Source of the DNA: JALORV01 sp963754065
GTDB taxonomy: Bacteria; Pseudomonadota; Gammaproteobacteria; Burkholderiales; Burkholderiaceae_F
Assembly (NCBI GenBank): GCA_963754065.1
Contig: CAVWFH010000004.1
Location: forward strand, 124,001 to 188,000
Direction of reading: 5' to 3'
DNA length: 64,000 bases
Part shown: one piece after another, positions 24,940-34,089 of the stretch
Layout: every line of letters begins with the position of its first letter
How positions within the stretch are numbered: position 1 is the first letter of the stretch
Notes under the pieces: model-generated
Told to the model about the DNA's origin: nothing
The model's input: the letters and a program-made list of their open reading frames with translations, nothing else
The model's database searches: none
Made by a program: the position numbers and the translations under genes

Positions 24940-27900
24940 GTGAACATCGACGTCCATCACGCCGAGCCTGCAGCGGTCTCCGCAGGCCTTGCCCCGCGCT
25001 CCCTTCCGGCGGCAGGGGCCCGTATTGCCATCGCACGGCCGCCAGGATCAGCCGACGCCCTTTTGCTGGCACAGACTGCCGTGCAGGCCCGCACCGAGCA
25101 GCGCCCGCTCGTCGTGGTGGCGGCCGACGCACTCGATGCGCAACGCCTGGTCGACGAAATTCCCTACTTCGAGCCGTCGCTTGCGGTGCGACCCCTGCCC
25201 GACTGGGAAACGCTCCCCTACGACACGCTGTCGCCGCACCAGGACCTGGTCTCCGACCGGCTCGAAACCCTGTTTCGTCTGAGCCAGGCCGCGGGCACGA
25301 TCGACGTGCTGGTCGTGCCGGCTACCACGGCGCTGTACCGCCTCGCGCCGCCACAGTATGTCGCTGGCCACACGTTCTTCTTCCGCCAGGGCCAGTCAGT
25401 CGACGCCGAACAGCTGCGCGCGCAACTCGTGTTCGCCGGATACCAGCACGTCACGCAGGTGGTCGCACCGGGTGAGTTCGCGATCCGGGGCGGGCTGATC
25501 GATCTATTTCCGATGGGCTCGGCCCTGCCCTATCGCCTCGACCTACTCGATGCCCAGCTCGAGACCATTCGCGCATTCGACCCGGACACGCAGCGCGGGC
25601 TGTATCCCGTGCCGGAGGTGCGGCTGCTGCCGGGCCGCGAGTTCCCGATCGACGAGACCGCGCGCCAGGCCTTCCGACGGCGGTGGCGCGATCGCATCGA
25701 AGGCGATCCGAGCCGGTCCAGCGTCTACAAGGACATCGGCAGCGGCATCGCATCGGCCGGCATCGAGTATTACCTGCCGCTGTTCTTCGACGAGACGGCG
25801 ACGCTCTTCGACTACCTTCCCGCCCACGCGCTGATTGCGCTGCACGGACCGGTGGAGACGGCGATCACGCGGTTCTGGACAGAGACGAGCGAACGCCATC
25901 GCTTTCTCGCGCGCGATCCGGCACGTCCGATCCTGCCGCCCAGCGCGCTCTTCCTGAATGCCGAGGAATTCTTCACGCGCGCGAAGGATCATGCCCGGAT
26001 CACGCTCGGCGACTGCGCCGCGGACCTGACCGACACGCCGTTCGAACGACTGCCGCCGTTGGCGGTCGAGCGTCGCGCCGAAGATCCGGTTGGCCGCCTG
26101 CGACGCTACGCCGAGGACTACGCGGGTCGCATCCTGATCGTCTCCGACTCCGCGGGTCGCCGCGAGACGATCGGCCAGATGCTCGCCGAGTACGGCGTGC
26201 CGTTCGGCGACTGCACCGACTTCGATGCCTTCCTGCGCGGCGGAGCCCGTATCGCCCTCGGCGTCGCGCCACTGCACGAGGGCTTTGCGCTGCGCGACCC
26301 GCGGGTCGCGATCCTTACCGAAACCGAGCTCTATGCGGCCAGCCCGCGCCGCCTGCGGGGCAAACAGCGCGAGCGCGCCTCGAACGTCGAGGCGATGATT
26401 CGCGACCTCGCCGAGCTGCGCGTCGGCGATCCGGTCGTGCATGTCGAGCATGGCATTGGCCGCTACCTTGGCCTGCAGAGCATGGACCTGGGCAGCGGAC
26501 CGACCGAGTTCCTGCAGCTCGAGTATGCGAACGAGGCGACGCTTTATGTCCCGGTCGCGCAGCTGCACCTGATCGGTCGTTACAGCGGCGCCGATCCGGC
26601 CGCTGCACCCCTGCATCAGCTGGGCAGCGGCGACTGGGACAAAGCGCGCCGCAAGGCCGCCAAGCAGGTGCGCGATACCGCCGCCGAGCTGCTCAACCTG
26701 TATGCGCTGCGTGCTGCGCGCAAGGGCCACGCCTTCGAGTTCCGGCAGCACGACTACGAGGCCTTCGCGGAAGGATTCGGCTTCGAGGAAACGCCCGACC
26801 AGCAGGCGGCCATCGATGCGGTGCTGAAGGACCTTTCAGCCGGCTTTCCGATGGACCGGCTGGTGTGCGGCGACGTCGGCTTCGGCAAGACCGAGGTGGC
26901 ATTGCGGGCGGCGTTCGCGGCAGTGGCCGGCGGCAAGCAGGTGGCCGTGCTGTGCCCGACCACGCTGCTCGCCGAGCAGCACGTCCAGACCTTCAGCGAC
27001 CGCTTTTCGCAGTGGCCCGTGAACATCGCGGAGCTGTCACGCTTCCGGTCGACCAAGGAAGTCGCCGAGGCGATAGCCGGCATGAACGCCGGCACGATCG
27101 ACATCGTCATCGGCACGCACAAGCTGCTGTCCGAGGACGTCCGGTTCGAGCGGCTCGGGCTGGTGATCATCGACGAGGAGCACCGCTTCGGTGTGCGACA
27201 GAAGGAGCGGCTGAAGGCACTGCGCGCCGAAGTCGACGTTCTGACTCTCACGGCGACACCGATCCCGCGCACGCTGGCCATGTCGCTCGAAGGCATCCGC
27301 GATTTCTCGGTGATTGCCACCGCGCCGCAGCGGCGACTGGCGATCAAGACCTTCGTGCGCAAGGAGTCGGCCAGCCTGATGCGCGAGGCCGTGCTGCGTG
27401 AGCTCAAGCGCGGCGGCCAGGTTTACTTCCTGCACAACGAGGTCGAGACGATCGAGAACAGGCGCGCCCGATTGGCAGAACTCCTGCCTGAGGCACGCAT
27501 CGAGATTGCACACGGCCAGATGCCGGAGCGCGATCTGGAGCGCGTCATGCGCGATTTTTACCAGCAGCGCTTCAACGTGCTGCTGTGCTCGACCATCATC
27601 GAGACCGGCATCGACGTGCCGACGGCCAACACCATCGTCATCCACCGCGCCGACAAGTTCGGTCTGGCGCAGCTGCACCAGTTGCGCGGACGCGTCGGCC
27701 GATCGCACCACCAGGCCTATGCCTACCTGATGGTGCCCGACGAAGGCGGCCTCACGAAGAATGCAGAAAAACGGCTCGAGGCAATCCAGAACCTCGAGGA
27801 ACTCGGCAGCGGTTTCTACCTCGCCATGCACGACCTGGAGATCCGCGGCGCCGGCGAAGTGCTCGGCGAGAACCAAAGCGGCAACATGCAGGAGGTCGGC

Positions 27901-28416
27901 TTCGACCTGTACACACAGATGCTCAATGCCGCCGTGCGGGCACTGCGCTCGGGACGCGAGCCCGACCTGCTGGCGCCGCTCGCCGCCGTGACCGAGATCA
28001 ATTTGCACGTGCCAGCTCTGCTGCCACCGGACTACGTCAACGATGTGCACCAGCGTCTGTCGATGTACAAGAAGCTGGCAAGCTGCGACGACGAGGACGG
28101 CCTGATCCACTTGCAGGAGGAGCTCGTCGATCGGTACGGCAAGCTGCCGGAGCAGGCCCGCGCCCTGATCGAAACCCATCGCCTGCGACTTGTCGCCGAG
28201 CGGCTTGGAGTGAAGAAGATCGACGCATCGGGCGATGCCCTTGTGCTGCAGTTCATTCCCAATCCGCCGTTCGACACCGCGCGGCTGATCGCGCTGATGC
28301 AGCGCTCAAGGACCATGCGGCTCGCCGGGCCCGAACGACTGCGCATCGAAGAGAAGACTCCCAACTTCGAGGCACGACTGCAGCGGCTGCGCGAAGTCTT
28401 CAAGGCGCTCGCCTGA
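24940..28416 (+). CDS. mfd: Mfd, transcription-repair coupling factor
   Basis: This is a 1158-residue DNA translocase that removes RNA polymerase stalled at lesions and recruits UvrA. It has an N-terminal UvrB-homology region (PLPDWETLPYDTLSPHQDLV), the RNA-polymerase-interaction domain (LRVGDPVVHVEHGIGRYLGL), RecG-like motor motifs GDVGFGKTEVAL and IDEEHRFGV, TATPIPRTL, and the C-terminal domain. The start is taken as the GTG at 24940; the frame is open to 24805, but that part contains the promoter and hairpin. Length is normal for the family. Confidence 0.95.
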   Translation: MNIDVHHAEPAAVSAGLAPRSLPAAGARIAIARPPGSADALLLAQTAVQARTEQRPLVVVAADALDAQRLVDEIPYFEPSLAVRPLPDWETLPYDTLSPHQDLVSDRLETLFRLSQAAGTIDVLVVPATTALYRLAPPQYVAGHTFFFRQGQSVDAEQLRAQLVFAGYQHVTQVVAPGEFAIRGGLIDLFPMGSALPYRLDLLDAQLETIRAFDPDTQRGLYPVPEVRLLPGREFPIDETARQAFRRRWRDRIEGDPSRSSVYKDIGSGIASAGIEYYLPLFFDETATLFDYLPAHALIALHGPVETAITRFWTETSERHRFLARDPARPILPPSALFLNAEEFFTRAKDHARITLGDCAADLTDTPFERLPPLAVERRAEDPVGRLRRYAEDYAGRILIVSDSAGRRETIGQMLAEYGVPFGDCTDFDAFLRGGARIALGVAPLHEGFALRDPRVAILTETELYAASPRRLRGKQRERASNVEAMIRDLAELRVGDPVVHVEHGIGRYLGLQSMDLGSGPTEFLQLEYANEATLYVPVAQLHLIGRYSGADPAAAPLHQLGSGDWDKARRKAAKQVRDTAAELLNLYALRAARKGHAFEFRQHDYEAFAEGFGFEETPDQQAAIDAVLKDLSAGFPMDRLVCGDVGFGKTEVALRAAFAAVAGGKQVAVLCPTTLLAEQHVQTFSDRFSQWPVNIAELSRFRSTKEVAEAIAGMNAGTIDIVIGTHKLLSEDVRFERLGLVIIDEEHRFGVRQKERLKALRAEVDVLTLTATPIPRTLAMSLEGIRDFSVIATAPQRRLAIKTFVRKESASLMREAVLRELKRGGQVYFLHNEVETIENRRARLAELLPEARIEIAHGQMPERDLERVMRDFYQQRFNVLLCSTIIETGIDVPTANTIVIHRADKFGLAQLHQLRGRVGRSHHQAYAYLMVPDEGGLTKNAEKRLEAIQNLEELGSGFYLAMHDLEIRGAGEVLGENQSGNMQEVGFDLYTQMLNAAVRALRSGREPDLLAPLAAVTEINLHVPALLPPDYVNDVHQRLSMYKKLASCDDEDGLIHLQEELVDRYGKLPEQARALIETHRLRLVAERLGVKKIDASGDALVLQFIPNPPFDTARLIALMQRSRTMRLAGPERLRIEEKTPNFEARLQRLREVFKALA

Positions 28417-28446
28417 CTCGGACGCTGCCTCGTACACTTCTGCCGC

Positions 28447-29319
28447 ATGAAAGACCTCGTCATCCAGGGACCGTCCTTGTCTCCCGAAGCGCTCGACACC
28501 TTCAAGGTCGTGTGCATGCCCGAGCGCATCACGGTGACGGGCCGTACCGCGCGCTGCGTATCCGTGCGTGACGATCTCGAGTCCCGCAAGGCAGTGCGCG
28601 GGCTGGGCGACTACTGGAAACTCGACGTCGCGTTCGTCGATCCCGCGTGGCACCTCGCCGACTTCCGCCTGCTGGCGCTGGACATGGACTCGACGCTGAT
28701 CACGATCGAGAGTCTCGACGAAGTGGCAGCTTTTGCCGGCAAGGGCGAGGAAGTCGCTGCGATCACCGAAGCGGCCATGCGCGGCGAAATCGCCGACTAC
28801 AAGGAGAGCCTGCGCCGGCGCGTCGCGATGCTGGCCGGAGTCGATGCCGCGCTGCTGCAGCGTGTTTACGACGAAAAGTTGCGGCTTAACGACGGCGCCG
28901 AGCGCCTCGTTGCGACGTGTCGCGCCGCTGGCCTGCACACGCTGCTGGTCACCGGCGGGTTCACTTTCTTCACCGAACGCATGCAGCGCCGGCTCGGCTT
29001 CGATGCCACGCGCTCGAACGAACTCGAAATCATCGATGGCCGCTTGACCGGCAAGGTGAGCGGACCAGCGGGCGGCGACATCGTCGATGCGGAGGGCAAG
29101 GCACAGGCCGTGCGTGACCAGTGCACCGAACTCGCCTGTGCGACTGATCGCGCGATCGTGATCGGGGACGGTGCCAATGATCTGAAGATGATGGCGCTGG
29201 CCGGAATCTCGGTCGCTTGGCGCGCCAAGCCCGTCGTGCGCGAGAAAGCCACATTTGCACTGAGTCACGCGCCGCTCGATGGCGTGCTGGCTTGGTTCGG
29301 CAACGCGGCCTTACCCTAG
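28447..29319 (+). CDS. serB: SerB, phosphoserine phosphatase
   Basis: This 290-residue HAD phosphatase performs the last step of serine synthesis. Motif I is ALDMDSTLI, motif II VTGGFTFF, motif IV GDGANDLKMM, and the cap segment FAGKGEEVAAITEAAMRGE is typical. An N-terminal domain of about 70 residues precedes the catalytic domain as in other proteobacterial SerB. The ATG at 28447 lies 30 bases after mfd, so cotranscription is possible. Confidence 0.93.
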   Translation: MKDLVIQGPSLSPEALDTFKVVCMPERITVTGRTARCVSVRDDLESRKAVRGLGDYWKLDVAFVDPAWHLADFRLLALDMDSTLITIESLDEVAAFAGKGEEVAAITEAAMRGEIADYKESLRRRVAMLAGVDAALLQRVYDEKLRLNDGAERLVATCRAAGLHTLLVTGGFTFFTERMQRRLGFDATRSNELEIIDGRLTGKVSGPAGGDIVDAEGKAQAVRDQCTELACATDRAIVIGDGANDLKMMALAGISVAWRAKPVVREKATFALSHAPLDGVLAWFGNAALP

Positions 29320-29362
29320 CGATGCGCACAGCGGACGCTCCAAGCGCGGCAGAGCCGAGTCG

Positions 29363-30301
29363 ATGAGCCGGGAACATCTGACCCGGTTTGCGTGGCTGTC
29401 GATCGCCGCCGCACTCGCAACGATTGCGATCAAGACCGGGGCCTGGTGGCTGACCGGTTCCGTCGGCCTGCTGTCGGATGCGCTCGAGTCGATCGTGAAT
29501 CTGGTGGCGGCCGGCATGACCTTGTGGATGCTCGCGCTGTCGGCACGCCCGCCGACCGAAGAGCACGCCTACGGATACTCGAAGGCCGAGTACTTCGCCA
29601 GCGGCCTCGAAGGGGCGCTGATCTTTGCCGCCGCACTGGCCATCGCGTGGGCCGCCATCGACCGACTGATGCACCCGCAGCCAATCGAGCGCGTTGGGCT
29701 CGGACTCGGACTCTCGCTGGCGGCATCGGCCATCAACTTCGCCGTGGCTCGTGTGCTGCTCGGCGCCGCGCGACGCTATCGCTCAATTGCGCTCGAGGCC
29801 GATGCCCATCACCTGATGACTGATGTCTGGACCTCGGTTGGCGTCGTTATTGCTGTCGGTGCGGTAGCCGTCACGCAGTGGAACTGGCTCGATCCCGTGA
29901 TCGCTCTGGTGGTCGCCGGCAACATTGTCTTCACCGGCTTCTCGCTGGTGCGACGCTCGGCGTTAGGGCTGCTTGACCGCGCGCTGCCCGGCGAACAGCG
30001 TGCCGCCATCGAGGCGGTGCTGCAGCCGCATCGCGCGCATCAGATCGAGTTTCATGCGTTGCGCACGCGCGCCGCGGCCGGGCGTTCGTTCGTGTCGATG
30101 CACATGCTGGTCCCGGGCGCCTGGACGGTGCAGCAGGCACACGACGTGGCCGAACAGGTTGAGCGCGAGATCGCCGCCGCATTACCCGGCGCATCGGTGA
30201 TCACCCACATCGAGCCGCGCGAGGATCCGTCCTCCTATCAGGACATCGAACTCGACCGCACGCATGGGTCGGCCGAGTCCACCGCACCCGGTCCGCGCTG
30301 A
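29363..30301 (+). CDS. Cation diffusion facilitator (CDF) transporter
   Basis: This is a 312-residue inner-membrane metal exporter with six predicted transmembrane segments. Site residues appear in TM2 (GLLSDALESIVNLVAA) and TM5 (DAHHLMTDVWTS). The cytosolic C-terminal domain includes the dimer-type metal region VSMHMLVPGAWTVQQAHDV and ITHIEP. Substrates of the family are Zn, Fe, Co, Mn or Cd; the Glu in TM2 leaves this open. ATG 29363 is used because the upstream open frame is the end of serB. It converges on the YcbK-like gene. Confidence 0.88.
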   Translation: MSREHLTRFAWLSIAAALATIAIKTGAWWLTGSVGLLSDALESIVNLVAAGMTLWMLALSARPPTEEHAYGYSKAEYFASGLEGALIFAAALAIAWAAIDRLMHPQPIERVGLGLGLSLAASAINFAVARVLLGAARRYRSIALEADAHHLMTDVWTSVGVVIAVGAVAVTQWNWLDPVIALVVAGNIVFTGFSLVRRSALGLLDRALPGEQRAAIEAVLQPHRAHQIEFHALRTRAAAGRSFVSMHMLVPGAWTVQQAHDVAEQVEREIAAALPGASVITHIEPREDPSSYQDIELDRTHGSAESTAPGPR

Positions 30302-30335
30302 ACAGACTGCAGCAAGAAAGCCGAACCGCGGTGAC

Positions 30336-30965
30336 TCAGCCGGTCGGCGCGGCGGGCTTGCGCTTCTGGTCGATCCAGACGCGCTCGTTGCCCGTGTCGA
30401 CATGTACGAAGCCGCGGCCGACATAGAAGCCGGTGCCCCCGCGACCCAGCACACTCGACAGCCCGGCGAGCTTGACGCTCGACACGCCCGCCACCGAGAT
30501 ATCGGCGGCCTGCCCGACGACGTGCCGCGAGTTCAGCGCAGCCCCTTCGGTGGCGCTGTTCGTCCGTCCCGTGCGATAGCCCGAATGCAGTTCGAACGGC
30601 TGATTGACGCCGGAACGCTGCAGCCACGCCTGCATGCCCGCCAGGGTATCGAGCAATGACCGGTCCATCGCAAACACGCGGTCGGCCTGGACGTCACGCA
30701 TGATCCAGCACAGCTGCAGATACTCGTCCTGATTGCGCCCCTGCGCTGCTGTCCAGTAGGTCGCGCGCAGTTCCTCCTTGCCGCGACGTACCCAGAGCGA
30801 CCTTCGCTCCTTGAGCAGCTCCGCCAGCCGCGGGTCCATCGGTTGCGGAGGTGCCGGTGCCGCGCGCACCAGTGAAACGGTGCCACACAGCGAACAGCCC
30901 GCAGCGATCAGCAGGCGTCGCCGCGCGCCGGGTCCGTGCTCGCAGGGAGTTGCGTCGACACCCAT
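30336..30965 (-). CDS. YcbK-like (DUF882) peptidase M15 family protein, exported
   Basis: The 209-residue product has a twin-arginine-type signal (RRRLLIAAGCSLCGTVS). The M15/DUF882 zinc peptidase motifs are LHSGYRTGRTNS, SRHVVGQAADIS and GFVHVDTG. Such proteins act in the periplasm on peptidoglycan peptides. The ATG at 30965 (MGVDATP) is chosen because longer starts overlap the thiolase. It follows the thiolase gene on the same strand with 17 bases between. Confidence 0.82.
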   Translation of the reverse strand: MGVDATPCEHGPGARRRLLIAAGCSLCGTVSLVRAAPAPPQPMDPRLAELLKERRSLWVRRGKEELRATYWTAAQGRNQDEYLQLCWIMRDVQADRVFAMDRSLLDTLAGMQAWLQRSGVNQPFELHSGYRTGRTNSATEGAALNSRHVVGQAADISVAGVSSVKLAGLSSVLGRGGTGFYVGRGFVHVDTGNERVWIDQKRKPAAPTG

Positions 30966-30982
30966 CCAGACCGAATCCAGTA

Positions 30983-32164
30983 TCAGACTCGTTCGAAAAT
31001 CGCCGCGATCCCCTGTCCGCCGCCGATGCACATCGTCACGAGCGCGTAGCGGCCGCCGACCCGTTGCAGTTCATACAGTGCCTTGACGGTGATGATCGCG
31101 CCAGTCGCACCGATCGGGTGACCCAATGAAATTCCGCTGCCGTTCGGATTGACCTTTTCAGACGGGAAACCGAGGTCCTTGGCCACGGCACAGGCCTGTG
31201 CGGCAAATGCCTCGTTGGCCTCGATGACATCGAGATCGGTCACCTTCAGCCCCGCCCGCTCGAGCGCCTTGCGCGTCGCGGGCACCGGGCCGATGCCCAT
31301 GAACTTCGGATCGACACCGGCGTGTCCGTAGCTGACCAGGCGCGCCAGCGGCTTCAAGCCACGCTTTTCGGCCACGCTGCGCTCCATCAGCACGACGGCG
31401 CCCGCGCCGTCGTTGATGCCCGACGCATTGCCTGCCGTGACAGTACCGTTTTCCTTCGCAAAGACGGGCTTCAGCTTGGCCATGTCGTCCATCGATGTGC
31501 CCTCGCGGAAGTGCTCATCCGTGTCGAACACCATCGGGCCTTTCTTGCCCTTGATCTCGATCGGCACGATCTGGCTCTTGAAGTGACCAGCCTTGGTTGC
31601 GGCCGCAGCGCGGCGATGGCTCTCGACCGCCAGCGCATCCTGCTCCTGCCGCGTGATGCCCCACTTCGTGGCGACGTTCTCGGCGGTCACGCCCATGTGG
31701 ATCACGTCGAACGGATCGTGCAGCGCACCGACCATCATGTCGATCGCCTTCATGTCGCCCATGCGCTGGCCCCAGCGCCCCGCGGGAACAATGTACGGAC
31801 CGCGCGACATGCATTCGGCGCCACCACCGATGGCGATGTCGGCATCCCCCAGCATGATGGTCTGCGCGGCGGAGACGATTGCCTGCAGGCCACTGCCGCA
31901 GAGGCGATTGAGCGTCAGGCACGGCGCTTCCTTCGCCACTCCACCATCGAGCGCTGCGACGCGTCCGAGGTACATGTCCTTCGGCTCGGTGTTGAGCACA
32001 TGGCCAAAGACGACATGGCCGACTTCGTCGCCCTTGACGCCGGCCCGCTTCAACACTTCGGCCACGACCGTGGCGCCCAGTTGGGTCGGGGGCACATCCT
32101 TGAGGCTGCCACCAAACGTCCCGATAGCGGTTCGGGCTCCGCTGACAACGACGACTTCGCGCAT
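30983..32164 (-). CDS. Acetyl-CoA acetyltransferase (thiolase)
   Basis: This 393-residue enzyme has the complete thiolase set: nucleophile Cys in LNRLCGSGLQA, LGHPIGATGA with the active His, and the second Cys in MCIGGGQG. It condenses or cleaves acetyl-CoA/acetoacetyl-CoA. The ATG at 32164 (MREVVVVSGARTAIG) is the family-typical start; the frame continues upstream but with unrelated sequence. It is a second thiolase besides PhaA at 54.5 kb, so it may serve beta-oxidation or ketothiolase (BktB-like) functions. The assignment between these is open. Confidence 0.92.
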   Translation of the reverse strand: MREVVVVSGARTAIGTFGGSLKDVPPTQLGATVVAEVLKRAGVKGDEVGHVVFGHVLNTEPKDMYLGRVAALDGGVAKEAPCLTLNRLCGSGLQAIVSAAQTIMLGDADIAIGGGAECMSRGPYIVPAGRWGQRMGDMKAIDMMVGALHDPFDVIHMGVTAENVATKWGITRQEQDALAVESHRRAAAATKAGHFKSQIVPIEIKGKKGPMVFDTDEHFREGTSMDDMAKLKPVFAKENGTVTAGNASGINDGAGAVVLMERSVAEKRGLKPLARLVSYGHAGVDPKFMGIGPVPATRKALERAGLKVTDLDVIEANEAFAAQACAVAKDLGFPSEKVNPNGSGISLGHPIGATGAIITVKALYELQRVGGRYALVTMCIGGGQGIAAIFERV

Positions 32165-32552
32165 TGGGTTCTCCCTCGGTGATCTCTTTGGAATTGGCGC
32201 GCCGGCCGGGTGGCCGAAAGGTGGAATTCTTGCACGCGGGACGCAGGCCCGCTTGACATGGATCGAGCCCGCCGCTGCCGAAGGCTTGGAACGTCGATCA
32301 AGCCTTGGACCGAGCACTGAAAGCGATTCGCGACGGCGTCGCGCAGAGTCGACCGGTTCGCCGGCGTATGAACTTTAGGTCCGTATTTGCGGGACCGCGG
32401 ATGAGTACACGCACGATGCGCGGTATGCGCGTTTTCGGTATTTTTCCTCACCGGGGCGGTGCGAGTCGCCAGTGAGTGACGCGTCGCCCCAGGTCGCCGC
32501 CAAACTCCCGTAGCCGGCGCGATCGCAGTCACCAATCCGGAGAATCGCACCC
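32165..32552. other. Intergenic region between thiolase and the PA2779-like gene
   Basis: This 388-base gap separates two divergent genes. It contains no open frame with protein-like composition. Short inverted repeats occur (GCGC-GGTAT-GCGC followed by a few T near 32420-32440) but are too weak to call a terminator. Promoters for both flanking genes should be here; none was clear. Confidence 0.4.
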
Positions 32553-32930
32553 ATGCGCCACTTGCTGTTCGCTCGCCTGATTTCCTCGATTGTCATCGTT
32601 GCCCTGCTCAACCTGGGCTTTGTCCAGTCTGCAACCGCTGCCGGGATCGACACCGCAACGGCTGCCCGAAGCGAGGAGCGCACGGACGCTCTTGCGCGGA
32701 TCCATGCGCAGCTCAGCCGCGCTGATGTCCGCGACGCGATGATCGGCCTGGGCGTGAATCCTGCGCAGGCGACGAGCCGGGTCGCGGCACTCACCGACGC
32801 CGAGGTGGCGCTGCTCGATCGCGAATTGGCCCAGCTTCCGGCCGGTGGAGACGGCGGTTGGATCCTTCTGGTGGTCGTGCTCGGCATCCTGGTCTGGTTG
32901 TTCGCGACAGGAAAGCTGAAGCTCAACTGA
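32553..32930 (+). CDS. PA2779 family protein
   Basis: This is a 125-residue exported protein. It has an N-terminal signal peptide (SSIVIVALLNLGFVQSATA), a central helical part (LARIHAQLSRADVRDAMIGL, GVNPAQATSRVAALTDAEV), a Gly stretch and a C-terminal transmembrane segment (GGWILLVVVLGILVWLFATG). This layout matches proteins annotated as PA2779 family, of unknown function, regularly paired with a PA2778-type cysteine peptidase. That partner gene starts 8 bases downstream here. Confidence 0.82.
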   Translation: MRHLLFARLISSIVIVALLNLGFVQSATAAGIDTATAARSEERTDALARIHAQLSRADVRDAMIGLGVNPAQATSRVAALTDAEVALLDRELAQLPAGGDGGWILLVVVLGILVWLFATGKLKLN

Positions 32931-32938
32931 CGCACCGA

Positions 32939-33913
32939 ATGCGTCGTCCGTCGGCGGCGCTCGCGATCGCCGCTGCACTGATGCTGGCCGCGGGCTGTGC
33001 AACGCGCGAGCCGGTCCTCGCGCAACGCGCCGCGACCGGAACGATTCCGCCGCGGATCGAACTCGCGGACGTTCCGTACTTCCCGCAGGACGACTACCAG
33101 TGCGGGCCAGCGGCACTCGCCACCGTGCTTGTCTACTCGGGCCGAGACACGAAGCCCGAGTCGCTCACACCGCGCCTGTACCTGCCGGAGCGCAAGGGCA
33201 GCCTGCAGGTCGAACTTGTCGCGACGGCGCGCTCGCATCAGCGCATCCCCTATGTCCTGGCGCCAACGATGGATGCGTTGCTTGGCGAATTGCAGGCGGG
33301 ACGACCGGTGGTCGTACTGCAGAACCTCGGCCTGGCATCGGTCCCGGTCTGGCATTTCGCGGTTGTCGTCGGTTACTCGGCCTCCGACGAAACCTTCGTG
33401 CTGAGATCCGGGACAGAGCGACGCAAGCTGGAGCCATCGACCGACTTCGGACGGCGTTGGGCGCTCGGGCGGCAATGGGCACTGGTGGTGCTGAAGCCCG
33501 GCGAGCTGCCAGCCGGCGAGGACGCGTCGCGTTACCTGGCTAGCGTAGCCGACGTCGAAGCGGTAAACGGTGCGGCTGGGCTGGCTTCTGCCTATCGCGC
33601 TGCACTGGTGAAGTGGCCCGATGAACGGGTCGCTCGCTTCGGCTTGGCGAACGCGCTCGACGCCGACGGACAACTCGCAGCCGCCGAGCACGAGTACCGC
33701 ATTTTGCTGCAACGAAACCCGGACGACCTCGCGGCGCTCAATAATCTGGCCGATGCGCTGCGGCGGTCAGGATGCCGGACACAAGCATCGGCGACGATCG
33801 ACCACGCGCTTGCGGTCGCCACAGCCACTCACCCGTTGCGGCCCACACTCGAACGCACGCGCGATGAAGTCCTGGAGATGCCCGCGAGCGATGCCAATTC
33901 GTGCCGAGGCTGA
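32939..33913 (+). CDS. PA2778 family cysteine peptidase, lipoprotein
   Basis: This is a 324-residue protein with a lipoprotein signal (LAIAAALMLAAGC). It has a C39-like peptidase core: catalytic Cys in DDYQCGPAALATVL and His in VWHFAVVVGY. A C-terminal TPR-like region follows (LANALDADGQLAAAEHEYRI, NPDDLAALNNLADALR). This is the PA2778 family architecture. The ATG at 32939 is used because the lipobox follows at a normal distance; the upstream open frame overlaps the partner gene. The substrate is unknown; a role in processing an exported protein is inferred from the fold. Confidence 0.85.
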   Translation: MRRPSAALAIAAALMLAAGCATREPVLAQRAATGTIPPRIELADVPYFPQDDYQCGPAALATVLVYSGRDTKPESLTPRLYLPERKGSLQVELVATARSHQRIPYVLAPTMDALLGELQAGRPVVVLQNLGLASVPVWHFAVVVGYSASDETFVLRSGTERRKLEPSTDFGRRWALGRQWALVVLKPGELPAGEDASRYLASVADVEAVNGAAGLASAYRAALVKWPDERVARFGLANALDADGQLAAAEHEYRILLQRNPDDLAALNNLADALRRSGCRTQASATIDHALAVATATHPLRPTLERTRDEVLEMPASDANSCRG

Positions 33914-34089
33914 CATGGACTGTCTCTCAACAGCGGCACCGGTTTCCACACACGTCAACGACAAAATTCGGCAGATCGCGACCCTTTGCGTAAGTTAGAG
34001 ATCGCCGAAAGCGGTCATGCGCACGTGCTCGTTAGCGGACGTTCGTCCAGAAGGCAGTAGCGAAATGACCCGCTGCCGCGGCAACTCTC

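Noticed and set aside
32400..32500. Possible riboswitch or terminator in the thiolase/PA2779 gap
   Set aside because: Only four-base stems and no known aptamer consensus could be seen.
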